Notes: a model not told the origin generated them from the letters alone. Numbered from the stretch's first letter, positions 11,144 through 21,978 are shown. The stretch: 64,000 bases of DNA from Rhizophagus irregularis (GCF_026210795.1 NC_089456.1:1552501-1616500); one strand, 5' to 3'. Numbers and translations are program-made.

Positions 11144-12513
11144 AAGATAATCAGATTGATAATAAGATATGTTCTTATTGTAATAACCCATTTACTGAAA
11201 AATTATGGTGCAAAGAATGTGATCCATACTGTATAATAGAAGGATGGACTAGCGGAAACTTAAATATTGATAAATTTATTAAAGATTCAATTTATAATGC
11301 AAGACAAAGACTAAATCCTGAATTTCTTGAGTGGGTACCATTTGATAAACTTATAAATATAGAATAAATTGGCAAAGGTGGTTTTGCCAAAGTATATACT
11401 GCAATATGGATAGATGGTAAATCGAAATATGAAAAACTAAATGAAGAGAGTTGGAAAAAATTAGAATCTAAACCTATGAAAGTGGCTTTAAAAAAGTTAA
11501 ATGGATCACAGAATATATCAGCTGAGTATTTGAGTGAGGTGCTGTATATTTATTTATATGTGTATTATTATTATTATTACTATTATTATACTCACTTATT
11601 TTAATAATAGCTTAAAGTATATTGGGATATTTGTTTAAATTATAAAACCTATTTAACATTTTATGGAATGACAAAAGACCCAGAAACCAAAGAATTTATA
11701 ATAATCATGGATTTTGCAAATGAAGGAAATTTGAGAAATACTGTTTTACATAATTTCAAAAATATTTCATGGAATTATAAAATTAACTGGTTATTTGATT
11801 TAGCGGTGGATCTTAAAAATATGCATAAATTGGGATATTTTCATAAAGATTTACATAGTGGAAATATATTACGAAAAGATTCTGAATTATATATTTCAGA
11901 TTTTGGATTATCTGAACCAGCGAATGAACAAAAATTAGATAACAAAATATATGGTGTATTACCATATATTGCTCCCGAAGTTTTAAACAAAGAACCATAC
12001 ACTTCATCATCTGATATTTATAGTTTTGGTATAATTATGATCGAATTATCATTTGGAAAACCACCATTTTATAATAAAAAGCATAATTTAAACTTAGCAC
12101 TAGCTATATGTGATGGACTCAGACCTGAATTTGGAAAGGGAACTCCTGAAATATATAAGAAATTAGCATATAGATGTACGAATGCCAATCCAATTAAAAG
12201 ACCAACAGCTGATGAATTATTTAATATAACAGAATTTTGGTATGATTCTATTTATTACTTTAAACAGACACGAGAAGAAGAAAATTTTGGATATACAGGA
12301 AAAGAAATTAAAACAATATTTGAAGAGGCTGATAAAGAAATACCAAATATTACAACATCTTATGAAAAAGATCCTGATGCTATATATACTAGTCGAGAAT
12401 TTATATTTAGCAAACTATCAAGGCCTGTTAATTCCTCTATTATTAGTTCGTATCTTCAAGAGGAAAAAGTTGATGAAGGTATTGATTTGCTGTTTGCCAT
12501 GAATTTAAAATAA
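11144..12513 (+). pseudogene. TKL-family kinase unit 3, in-frame stop in the N-lobe exon
   Basis: Exons are about 11144-11538 and 11611-12513, separated by a 72-bp intron at the conserved position. The N-terminal knuckle (CSYC ... WCKEC) and FLEWVPFDKL are present. A TAA at 11365-11367 interrupts the frame directly before the glycine loop IGKGGFAKVYTA, where the paralogues have Gln (CAA) at this position. The second exon (281 codons from its first ATG at 11668) is fully intact, with FHKDLHSGN, SDFGLSEP and IAPEVL. It is nearly identical to 1-824, so the intact catalytic exon was duplicated recently. The unit may be a pseudogene, or the stop may be a sequencing error. Homology begins immediately after an acceptor-like TTTAATAG, with no start codon of its own. 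Confidence 0.75.
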
Positions 12514-12690
12514 TTAATCTAATTAAATTTATTGATTTAGTAGTAAACACCCAAGATTCTCAATTAGTTAATTTAGATGTTAAGAGGTAATATAATATAA
12601 TTAAGGTATACATTTTTAAAGTAAAATATTATTAATTTTATATCTTTTATATTTAGGTTTTTGTGAGGAGGTCAGATAAGGTAATGATAT
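11687..12690 (+). repeat. Segmental duplication partner of 1-1008
   Basis: The kinase exon and about 180 bp of its 3' flank match the beginning of the window with only scattered substitutions, including the shared non-coding stretch AGTAAACACCCAAGATTCTC. Beyond 12690 the match resumes at 5762 on the other copy. The 4.7 kb inserted there is absent here, so this copy approximates the pre-insertion state. Confidence 0.85.
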
Positions 12691-12998
12691 TTAAATTAAG
12701 ATATATCATGTGTTAAGAAAATCTTTTGGCTTGTGATTATATAAAATTTTACTTAAACTTTTTTTTAAAAATGTTTATCTTTTTTTTTCTCAAAAATAAT
12801 TATAAGAATATAATTTAACGTAAATTGTTAAAAAAAATAAACTTAATATGATATGCAATGAAATTAACAATATTCTAAACCACATTTCGCAGACAAACTG
12901 TACAACCAAAATTTTCATAATCATATAAATACCTACTGATTGTTGGTCATTATTAACTTTTGTTGTAGTTTGTACTAGTCGTACTAGTCATATATCTA

Positions 12999-13240
12999 AA
13001 ATGTCAAATGATCAGTGGATAGTCTATCTACGATAAACATCTTTCGTTGGGGCGAAAAATAAAGTTTTTGATGCAGATAATTTTGTAAAATTACTAGAAC
13101 AACATAAAAGAGATAATGCCGAATTTCATTTGCAATAAAAATTAATAATATTACAAATGAATTTGAATCAGCAATCTGGATGTTTCATGATCAAAAGATA
13201 AACTATGCTAGATTCTGTGATAAAATTGAGTTTTAAAAAT
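12999..13240 (+). pseudogene. Decayed coding fragment of unknown family
   Basis: Starting at ATGTCAAATGATCAGTGG, translation yields protein-like stretches in shifting frames, for example NKVFDADNFVKLLEQHKRD followed, in another frame, by NEFESAIWMFHDQKINYAR. The composition is unlike the surrounding AT-rich DNA, but stops and a frame change break it. The stretch is missing from the other copy of the duplicated flank. The family is not recognised; it may be the remains of a transposon protein. Confidence 0.35.
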
Positions 13241-13543
13241 AGTGAAGAGTAGTTATGTTGTGCCCAAAGTTGCGATCTGCCCCAATTTGAAATTGGGGCA
13301 ACTTCATTTTGCCCGAAATTGAAATTTCAATTTTGGGCAATCCAACTTGAAATTTCGAAATGGGGCACAGACATTTTATTGCCCAAAATTTTGATTTTTG
13401 ATCATGTGACTTATATGATCATCAAAAATCATTGGCTTTCAATTTGTTTGTGAAACAAACTAATCTCTTTTTTTATCAATCTTTTTTTTTCGCGTCTCTG
13501 ACGTCTCTTCACCCTAAAATTTTTTAAAAAAATTTTTTTATCA

Positions 13544-15319
13544 TGAAAACAGAAGAATTTTCTTTTATTAGTAAAGATACTTTTAATAAATTTATTGATA
13601 AATTTATACAAAACAGTAAATCTAAAACATCCGAAAAGCAATTTATAAATAGACGCCTTTATGATGAAATAAAAAAGTTCTTTTAGATCCTGTTTCTACA
13701 TTATGGAATGCAGACTTTCGTTATTGGTGTAGAAAGAATTTCATTTTATTAAATACTGGAGGTGATTCTATTGTATGTAAAAATAATAATAAAAGAACAA
13801 AAGCAGCTTTAGATAAAGAAGGTAAATCTGCTAATTTTTTACCAATATTAGTCTTAGAAGAAATGTATAAAACAATTTGTTTGGAACATGTACAAAATGT
13901 TCATTGTGGACAAAAAAATTTGTATAAAAAATTAAGAAGCAAATGGTATGGGGTAAAAAAGAAAATTATAGAGGAGTTTGTGAATCATTGTGAATTATGT
14001 GTACCACGCAGAACTATGTCCAAATCCACCTTAGCAGCAAGACCTATAGTTGCAAAAAGATTTCTTTCGAGAGTACAGGTAATTTTAATGTTTGATTTTT
14101 AGCTTAACAAAGATTCTGATATATTTAATGAAGATTCTGATGATTCTAACGAAGATTCTGATGATTTTAACGAAGATGCTAATAATTTTAATGAAAATTC
14201 TGATGATTTTAACGAAGATTCTAATAATCTTACTGAAGATTCTGATGATTTTAACGAAGATTCTGATGATTTTGATGAAAATTCTGAAGATTTTAGCGAT
14301 CTTAATAGCAATTTTAACAAAAATAAAAATATTAAGAAGGTAAACAAAAAAGTTATATTCTTGATTAAATTTTTCATTTATTTTAATAAACTTTTTTTTC
14401 AATTTGTACTAATAAAGCAACCTAAACCTAAGCGAGTATCTAATGTTGATTCAAGTACATTATTTCAATTAAAACCTCCACAAATTAATAATATCACTTG
14501 GGAAGAAATTAATGCATCATGGGAAGGCATGTTTGAATATAATAATAAATTAAGATTAGGCGTAATGAAAAGAGACACCTTAGCATGTTTACGTGATTTA
14601 AAAGTAATGCGCGAAACAAACTCATTTGATAATATTTTATTAAATATTTGGGAAAAAAAATTCAACAAGTGGCTTAATGAACTAGATAATGTACAAAATG
14701 GGAGTTGTAATAATTTCTATTTTTTAATTATTATATTTAATTTATATTTAATTAATTATTTTTATTTATTGTTATTTTTTTAGTCTGAAACAATGAAGCT
14801 TCAACATCTTCAACATCACATAAAGAAACTATATCATCTCATGATTATATTCGCGATGATGCAAAAATGAATAACTAAAAATATAGAGATGACATGAAAA
14901 TATTAATGGAGAAAAAAGTTAAAAAGAAAGATATATTTAAGGTTAGTGATATTGTTAATCTTAAAATTCCAAAGGCAGATAAAGGAAAATTAGGACGCAG
15001 TCATTTACCTTGTAAGATTTTAAAAGTTAAACCTAAAGGCTTTTACAATTTGGGATGTTTTGCAGGAGCATTAAATGTAAACTATAAGGGAAATTGTTTG
15101 GAATCAACTGAATTAACTTCAATGGCTGAATTAACAAATATTCCAAACAAGGTAGTAACTGTTACAGAAGCAGTTAGATTACAAAGTAAAGTAAATTCAG
15201 TTAAATGCAAATGCCCTAATACAAATTGTAGTACTATGAAATGTGCATGTAAGAAATTAAATTTGTCTTGTAATATTAGATGTCATCCTGGTAAAACATG
15301 TCATAATCCTTCTTTATAA
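13544..15319 (+). pseudogene. KRBA2/Ginger-type integrase gene, fossil
   Basis: Recognisable parts, in order, are an N-terminal region from about 13544 and an H2C2 zinc-binding integrase domain at about 13863-14050 (HVQNVHCGQKNLYKKL ... CELC). A run of acidic heptads follows at 14110-14300, then a linker (14415-14710), and last a C-terminal cysteine-rich module at 14894-15319 with CKCPNTNC ... CACKK ... CHPGKTC. That last module is typical of KRBA2-like c-integrases. The DDE core expected after the H2C2 domain is not visible, and the coding sequence is broken. The copy is treated as a fossil. Confidence 0.6.
14110..14300 (+). repeat. 21-bp minisatellite encoding acidic heptads
   Basis: About nine tandem copies of a 21-bp unit of the type GATTCTGATGATTTTAACGAA encode heptads such as NEDSDDF in one frame. 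The other five frames also stay open over this stretch, which explains several spurious overlapping reading frames. Confidence 0.75.
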
Positions 15320-15589
15320 TAATTAAAAAGATATTATAATTTGTTTATTTTGGAATTTTAATAAAGTTTTCTATTGCAAAAATTTAAGATAAATTTTATG
15401 ACATATTAAATATTTAAACATTAACAACTAAAATATAAAATAAAAGATTCAAATGTTAAATAATTAAGTGATTAAAAAAAATTAATTAAAAAATTGCAAC
15501 AATATAAATAAATGTATAGAGTGAAATTAAGATTTTTAATTTTATAGAAAAATAATAGCTAACTTAAAGTCTTACTATATTAACCTTAA

Positions 15590-16215
15590 TTTAAATTTGG
15601 GGCAAATATAGTTATCGGGACTATGGTGCCCCAAGTTAACTATTGCCCAAATTTTAAATTGGAGCAAATTAAAATATCGGGCTTATGGTGCCCCAAGTTA
15701 ACTATTGCCCAAATTTTAAATTGGGGCAAATATAGATATCAGGCCTTTGGTGCCCCAAGTTAACTATTGCCCAAATTTTAAATTGGAGCAAATTAAAATA
15801 TCGGGCCTATGGTGCCCCAAGTTAACTATTGCCCAAATTTTAAATTGGAGCAAATTGAAATATCAGGCCTGTGGTGCCCCAAGTTAACTATTGCCTAAAT
15901 TTTAAATCTGGGCAAATATAGATATCAGGCCTGTGGTGCCCCAAGTTAACTATTGCCCAAATTTTAAATTGGGGCAAATATAGATATCAGGCCTTTGGTG
16001 CCCCAAGTTAACTATTGCCTAAATTTTAAATTTGGGCAAATATAGATATCAGGCCTGTGGTGCCCCAAGTTAACTATTGCCCAAATTTTAAATTTGGGCA
16101 AATTGAAATATTGGCCCTGTGGTGCCCCAAGTTAACTATTGCCCAAATTTTAAATTGGGGCAAATCGAGATATTGGGCCTGTGGTGCCCCAAGTTGACCA
16201 TCACCCCAATTTAAA
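15590..16215 (+). repeat. 62-bp satellite, ten units, inside the Ginger-like element
   Basis: The marker GGTGCCCCAAGTTAACTATT recurs, with small changes, at 15625, 15687, 15749, 15811, 15873, 15935, 15997, 16059, 16121 and 16183. Every step is exactly 62 bp. Units differ in positions such as ATAGATATC versus AAATATC. From 16200 to about 16270 part of a unit appears inverted. The unit contains GTGCCCCAAGTT, which resembles the element's own terminal repeat, so the array may be amplified subterminal integrase-binding DNA. Confidence 0.9.
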
Positions 16216-16379
16216 ATTTGAGCAATAGTTAACTTGGGGCACCACAGGCTTAATATCTCAATTTGCCCCAATTTAAAATTTGGGTAATAAAATTGTATTG
16301 CCCCGATTTGAAATTTTAAGTTTGATCGCCCCAAATTGAAATTTTGATTTGGGGCAGATCATCAACTTGGGGCACAACA

Positions 16380-17672
16380 GTTATATTGTAAATTGTTTAT
16401 TAATGCGCGTGAACGAACTGAACGATGATTGACAACTAAATTTATCACGTGCATTGTATTTTATTGGCTAAATATTATTACTTAACGATTATCAAGTAAT
16501 GCCGACTTAACTAAAACTAAATGTTGGAATTTATTACTTTAGATTTATATAGTTTTTACAATTGTTAAAGCCATTAATAAAATTTAAATGATACTTTGTT
16601 AAAACTCATGTTTAAAATTTAACTTTTGTATACATTCAAAACTTTTTTCATTATAGAATAATAACAAAATAAAATAAAAATTTGGTTGCAATAAAATTAT
16701 ATTTTTCATTGTTAAATTTATCATTCCGAAAAAGATTCTACCGATGTAATCTTAGTGATTAATAAGTTAAAACAATTTCAACAATGCTGATTTGTTGCTT
16801 TATTACAATTCTGTTAAAACCCATCAGTTAAATTAGCATCACTACAATTATATTTGGGTATTGATGATAAAAGATTAGGAATGTTATTAAATCTTTTGTA
16901 ACAGATGTTAAATTTCTGAGTAGAACATATATTTGGGTATTACGATGCGAGGAAATGAATATTTGGGAAAGAAGTAAAGGTATTACACAACAAATGAAAC
17001 GATCGAGTAAAAGAGATCGTACTTTGATTCCATCATCTCGTATTGTTCAACGTGTCAAAGATCGTTTTATATTTGATACGATGCAACAATGGTTATGGAA
17101 TTATAATAATTTTTCTGTATTTAGAGAAGCTAATTATTCTAGGTATTTTTCTTTGTTTAATTTGCAGTCAAGTTAAAGAGGTCATTTTAGTATATAGGTT
17201 ACTTTAATGATCAGATGTTTTGCGTCTATATTGTATTAAATTAGATTTGTATTAAATTTCTTACAATACTAATAACTAGAGGTATAGCATCACTACGATT
17301 ATCTGACAAAAACTAGAATTTCTAATATTAATGTTGACCCAAATTATAAATTTTTATATATATCAATGTTACTCAATTTTGATCGAGCCAACATAATTAA
17401 ATTCCTATTTTAAAATATCGGGAATATTCTTTATAAATAAAGTTTATCATTTTAAAGAAAAAAAATCGTATTCTCCCAAAAATAATAAGCAACCCCTTAT
17501 TATAGGCATGCTTATTTTTGGGTATAAATATATTGTTCGAAACTTACAGCTTTTTTTTATTAAGCTGCGTCAAATTTTCATAACATGATCATCTAATTTA
17601 TTGTACAAAGGTTGAACAATGTGATCATAATCACCTTACACGAAACCTACTTAATTTTCCCAAAGACAAATC
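16380..17672. other. Continuation of duplicated flank; small unsupported frame
   Basis: Bases 16380-16680 match 6040-6310, and 17390-17450 match 6420-6480, so this is the far side of the duplicated block. A 73-codon frame at 16955-17176 (starting MNIWERSKGITQQM) has protein-like composition and no recognised family. It is too short and isolated to call a gene but could be a transposon scrap. Confidence 0.4.
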
Positions 17673-18080
17673 ATGCCACCAAAAGTTGTTAAGCATAAAG
17701 TTAAACGAACTTCATATATTATTGAGTTTAAGAGAGAAGTTATCAATTACGCTTATAAACATGACTATAGTGTAGCGGCAAACCACTTTAATCTTAATAT
17801 TAGTATGATCAGATGTTGGGTCCAAATGAACGTGAGCTGCTGGACAACCGAAACAAATGGCAAAAAAAACAAAATTGGTTCTGGTCTATATCCTGAAGGC
17901 TGAAGCTGAAAATGTATTGTATAGCTGGATTATTGAACAGTGAAAATAAGGACTGACCGTAATACAAGAAATGTGCGATATCTTTAATATGGATGAGACG
18001 CCTGTTTGGTAACTTTACGGTCAATCAAAAAGCGAGAATGGTACATATACGAGGAAAAAATATCAGTTTATGTGTGCTGC
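17673..18080 (+). pseudogene. Tigger/pogo-like transposase, N-terminal fragment, decayed
   Basis: The frame from 17673 encodes a helix-turn-helix segment (RTSYIIEFKREVINYAYKHD ... SVAANHFNLNISMIRCWV), as in CENP-B/Tigger transposases. It degrades after about 45 residues. Further along, in changed frames, come LYSWIIEQ (about 17917-17941) and DIFNMDETPVW (about 17979-18010), the first catalytic Asp region of a DDE transposase. Most of the catalytic domain is absent. It is a dead fragment of a plain DNA transposon. Confidence 0.65.
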
Positions 18081-18483
18081 TGGTAAGTTCTTGAAATTAC
18101 TTTGTCTCAGTTCAGAACTTTCTATAGATTTTAGTAGATTGCAAATTTTAAATTCAGATTAGATTTGGGATTGTATAAAAAGTAGCCCACTAAAACTTTA
18201 ATTTATTTAATAAGATAACTTCAATAGAAATAAATTGACACACGCCGAAAAAGAGAAATTCCTATTTCTCGAGTTTAAGAAGCTGTTTATTAATGATGTA
18301 TAAATTTAATAAATAAACTTTAAGAGTCTAGGTAATAATAAAGAATTTCTACATTTTACTTGGCTTAATCGCTCCAGTACCTACTTTTCATTACTATAAA
18401 ATAAACAATCAATCTATTAGAGATTCGAAAAAGTAAAATGAATCAAAGCAAGAATAACAGAAACTGCCGAAGAACGTGAATTT

Positions 18484-19917
18484 ACCCTATAAGAAATATG
18501 TATACGGAAAGGATACGTTTTGTATACATTTTATGTACGTTTCTATAGATTCCGTATACAAATTCCGTATATTTAATAATTGAACATTTTTTAAAAAAAC
18601 TGATGTATACGAAATGTATACGGAAAAAATTAATCATACGGAATGTATACGGAATTTTTAAACTTAATATTTTTAGAAAATAATTTTACAAAAATCTCGT
18701 ATCATAACATGAGATCACGTGATTGTTTATTGTTTTGTTATGATACGTTTTTTGTTTTTTATATATAAACCCTTACTTTGATGAGTTTGATCTTCCGATC
18801 TTCCTTTCTGTCTTTCCCTTCCTTCTCTTTTCTCTTGTCTTATTTTTGTTATTTTTTCTAAATTTTTCTTCTTTTTTCGTCACCCCCCCTTTTAAAAAAA
18901 AATTTTTTTTTTCGTACCTCACTTTAAAATTTTTTTTTTTCAAAATCACTCTCCTTTAAAAAAAAATTTTTTTTTTGATTTTATTCTTTTATTCCCACTC
19001 TTCTTTTTTTTAAAAAAATATTTTTTTTGATTTATTCTTTATTCCCCTTTCTTTTTTATTTATATTTATCTCTTTTTTTATTTCATAGGCCAGCAGATTT
19101 TTTTTTGTGAGAAGATTCAGTTTCTTTTTTCTTTTTTGTAGATCAGTTTGGGAGTCCTTTCCTTTTTGTAGGATTGTTTAGGATTTTTTTCTTTTTTTAG
19201 GTCAGTTCAAATTTTCTTTTTTTTTTTTTTTTGTAAGTTGGGTTCAGATTCTTTTCTTTTTGTAGGTTGTTTCAGTTTTGTTGCTTCAGAGTCTTCTTTT
19301 TTTGTAGGTCAGTTTTGGATTTATTTTGTTGTTTTGGTTTCTTTTTCATCAGATGCTTCATAATTCTTTTCATTTATGTAGGTCAGACATTCTGGAGTTC
19401 TCTTTCTTTTTTTGTAGGAATGCTGACCTTTGGTGACTTGGACGATTGCAGATACTATATGAAGGGGGGGTTTTGTTTCCAATTAAGTTAGAAGTTCTTA
19501 TGTTTCTTTTTTTTGTTTTTTTAGGTTGTTTGACTCCAAATGAACCTGAACTTATAGATAATTTTGGTTGCAATAGGTGGTTTTAATAAGGAGGAATTTT
19601 CATAATGTATTTGTATTTTGTTTATTTTTTATTTTTTATTTAATTTAATAAAGTAAAATTAGATTTATGTAAATATAATTATAGTAAACTGTAATACAAA
19701 TAGTAAATTCAGTGACCAAATCGTATAAATTTCGTGATAAAATCAGTGATCAAATCATGTAAATTCCATATGAATTCCGTGCAAATTCCGTATCCAAACC
19801 ATATTTTTAGTGATACGGAATTGTGCATTTTTCCGTATCCTATTATGATACGTTATTTCTAAGGAAAAAAATCGTACAAAAACTTTATAAAAAACGTATC
19901 CAATTTTTTTATAGGGT
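18484..19917. mobile_element. Non-autonomous TIR element of the GTATACG/GATACG family
   Basis: The left end ACCCTATAAGAAATATGTATACGG is mirrored by the right end (CGTATCC ... TATAGGGT). Many GTATACGG and GATACG motifs occur near both ends, and GATACGGAATTGTGCATTTT lies near the right end. A smaller relative sits at 35311-35613. No transposase is visible. The centre contains a TATATAAACCC sequence followed by a long T-rich tract. Confidence 0.55.
18790..19560 (+). repeat. T-rich tract with repeated TTTTTGTAGGTCAGTTT units
   Basis: The tract starts with pyrimidine-rich runs and then carries about nine degenerate copies of T-run + TGTAG + GTCAGTTT at irregular spacing of roughly 35-65 bp. Each copy resembles a polypyrimidine tract and 3' splice site immediately followed by GT. 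No supported protein is encoded; the 74-codon frame at 19267-19491 is a by-product of T-richness. Confidence 0.55.
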
Positions 19918-20298
19918 TATGTTACTGTATCATCACGTGTGTCTTCCGGATAATAAACCCTTATATGTTATGCAACCAATTATTACAAAAAATAATAATA
20001 AAATAAAAATATCTAGAAATTTTATAAATAAAGGTATTTACTTTCTAACAAATTTACGACAATTTCACAACTATTCTAAAAATTGGGAATTTGACTTATC
20101 ATAATTTACGCAAATTAAATTTATTGAATTCATGTCTAATTTTCTATTATACTTTTGTTTTTCTTTTTTATACAAATAATCGATTCTTTGTTAAAGTTCT
20201 AGTCTTTATACAGTATGTATAGGGTTCCGATAAATAATAATATTTTTTTCTTATGATGTGTATCATTAAACGCGTTACACAAAATTAATTGACGTAAG
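19918..20298. other. Intergenic, upstream of F-box gene
   Basis: AT-rich spacer. A 93-codon frame that starts inside the preceding element (19823-20104) shows no family motif and is left uncalled. Confidence 0.3.
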
Positions 20299-20340
20299 TT
20301 GTGCGACATATCGGAATTACCATTCCGAAAAATTATATAA
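20299..20340 (+). promoter_or_regulatory. Shared F-box upstream element, copy 1
   Basis: TGTGCGACA (20300-20308) is followed by TCGGAAT TACC ATTCCGA, a 7-bp inverted repeat, then an A/T-rich TATATAA. It ends about 60 bp before the ATG of the F-box gene. The same order of motifs is found before the other F-box genes in the window, so a common promoter element is inferred. Confidence 0.6.
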
Positions 20341-20400
20341 TTTGCCCAGTACGTAATTTGTCATACACTTATACATTTTTTTCTCTCCTTTGCTTACAAT

Positions 20401-21978
20401 ATGTCATGTTCAAAAATATTTTCAGGAGAATTACCTGAATTAACATATGAAATTATAAAATATTTTCAGAATGATTTTTCAACTTTACACTCATGTATTT
20501 TGGTTAATAGATTATGGTATCGTTTAGCGATTCCATTATTATGGGAAAACCCATTCTCAATTTCTACAGGAAATTGTAACTTTATTGAAATTTACTTATA
20601 TAATTTAAATTTAAATGATGATCTAAAAACTGAATTAAATAAATACGATATTGATAAATTATTACCTTCTAATACACTTTTCAATTATCCTAGTTTTATA
20701 AAATATTTGAATACACAGGAATTTATTTCTTCTGTTGGGAGGTGGGCTAAAGCATATTTAAATTTAAGTAAAAAACTAGTTATATCATTATTTAAAATAT
20801 TTATTGAAAATGACGTAAATTTACATACTCTTGAAATTGAGTTAACTCATCATGGTTATCTTTCTTATATTAATAATGAAATTATTGAGTTAATTTTACA
20901 AAATACGAACTTCATTCATAATATTAAATATTTAAAACTATATAATGGTAAAACTCCTGGTTTCTTATATTTCAACAATAATCCTAATGAGGACAAGTTA
21001 ACTAAAGATCGCATATCACAAATAATTAATTTACATCGAAATCTTAAAAAAATTGTATTAGATCACACCAATTTTCCTTCATATCAACCATTATTGTTAT
21101 CAAAAGGTTCTAATTGTTCAAATACTTTAAATACTATTACATTATATTCCATTAATTTTAAAAGCATAATTAATTTGGATAAGCTATTGGAACAATTAAA
21201 TGTTTTGGAATCTGTTCATATTTTTCATTGTTATCCTATAAATACTGGTTTTATTCAACAAATTATTAATTTATCCAAACCATTTAAATTAAAATCTTTA
21301 TTTATAAATGATAGATCACAAATTGATCAATCATTACAATTATTATTACAAAAATATGGTGCTTATTTAGAGAATCTTGGTTGCGGATTTAGATCTAATC
21401 ATGATCCATTATCAAAAGAATTAATTGAATCAATTATAAAATATTGTAAAAATATCAAATTACTTGATTTACATGAATATAATAATCAAATTATTTATCC
21501 AGCATTAAATTTAATTGAAAATATTAAACAAAATCTTAATTATCTTACTATTAATATCTTTGAACCAGTAATATTAAGAAATATTATTGAATATATCAAA
21601 TATAGTTCAATCATATTGCAAGATTTAGGACAAATTCTTCCTTCTAGATTAGAATATTTAAGTTTAACTCTTCACATTAAAGCAAGTAATTTTAAATTAT
21701 TTTTAGAAAGTTCTAAAAATACTTTTATTAAGAAATTGTTAATCAACAATGAGGATGGTGATGATATTTTACCCTATGTAAAAAAATATATTATGAAAAA
21801 GAAAAGAGTCAAGTATTTGGCTATTAAGAATTCTTTTCATAAAAATGCATCATTTCATAATAAGGATTTGTTTTATTTGAAAGATGAAGTGGAGGAATTT
21901 GGGTCATATAACATCAAATTGCAAAATTATAATGATTCAATCATGGGAGTTTATAATTATATAAAAGAAACTTACTAG
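20401..21978 (+). CDS. F-box protein with leucine-rich C-terminal region
   Basis: A single-exon gene of 525 aa. Residues 10-52 form an F-box-like motif (LPELTYEIIKYFQ ... CILVNRLWYRLAIPLLW), which in known proteins binds Skp1 in SCF ubiquitin ligases. The rest is rich in Leu, Ile and Asn, with irregular leucine-rich-repeat-like stretches (for example LNTITLYSINF and LEYLSLTLHI) that would bind a target. The start MSCSKIFSG is the same in two paralogues in this window, with MTCSKIFSG in the fourth. The target is unknown. This family is strongly expanded in Rhizophagus. The gene is intact. Confidence 0.85.
   Translation: MSCSKIFSGELPELTYEIIKYFQNDFSTLHSCILVNRLWYRLAIPLLWENPFSISTGNCNFIEIYLYNLNLNDDLKTELNKYDIDKLLPSNTLFNYPSFIKYLNTQEFISSVGRWAKAYLNLSKKLVISLFKIFIENDVNLHTLEIELTHHGYLSYINNEIIELILQNTNFIHNIKYLKLYNGKTPGFLYFNNNPNEDKLTKDRISQIINLHRNLKKIVLDHTNFPSYQPLLLSKGSNCSNTLNTITLYSINFKSIINLDKLLEQLNVLESVHIFHCYPINTGFIQQIINLSKPFKLKSLFINDRSQIDQSLQLLLQKYGAYLENLGCGFRSNHDPLSKELIESIIKYCKNIKLLDLHEYNNQIIYPALNLIENIKQNLNYLTINIFEPVILRNIIEYIKYSSIILQDLGQILPSRLEYLSLTLHIKASNFKLFLESSKNTFIKKLLINNEDGDDILPYVKKYIMKKKRVKYLAIKNSFHKNASFHNKDLFYLKDEVEEFGSYNIKLQNYNDSIMGVYNYIKETY

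Larger units (their letters stand above)
13256..16379 (+). mobile_element. Ginger-like DNA transposon (retroviral-type integrase), decayed
   Basis: The ends are inverted repeats beginning TGTTGTGCCC and ending GGGCACAACA, flanked by GTTA on both sides (the duplication can be read as AGTTAT if the border is shifted by one). TG...CA ends, a 4-bp duplication and a c-integrase-type gene all fit the Ginger1 group. The paralogous sequence near 6020 (AAGAGATTATATTGTAAATT) is the empty site. The right third holds a 62-bp satellite. The element does not look whole: the catalytic core of the integrase is not recognisable and the frame is broken in several places. The Ginger assignment is an inference from ends plus gene type. 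Confidence 0.7.

Noticed and set aside
14081-14104. 24-bp intron between the H2C2 region and the acidic repeat
   Set aside because: GT/AG borders exist, but the length is far below other introns here, and the element is decayed.
14085-14402. Several overlapping open frames on both strands
   Set aside because: They are alternative translations of a 21-bp repeat that keeps all frames open.
15590-16215. 62-bp repeats as a CRISPR array
   Set aside because: The repeats are head-to-tail with no unique spacers, inside a eukaryotic transposon.
16074-16334. 86-codon minus-strand frame
   Set aside because: It is a translation of the 62-bp satellite.
13256-16379. Polinton-type or LTR element
   Set aside because: No long terminal repeats, no polymerase, capsid or protease; short TG...CA inverted ends and a 4-bp duplication fit a Ginger-type element better.
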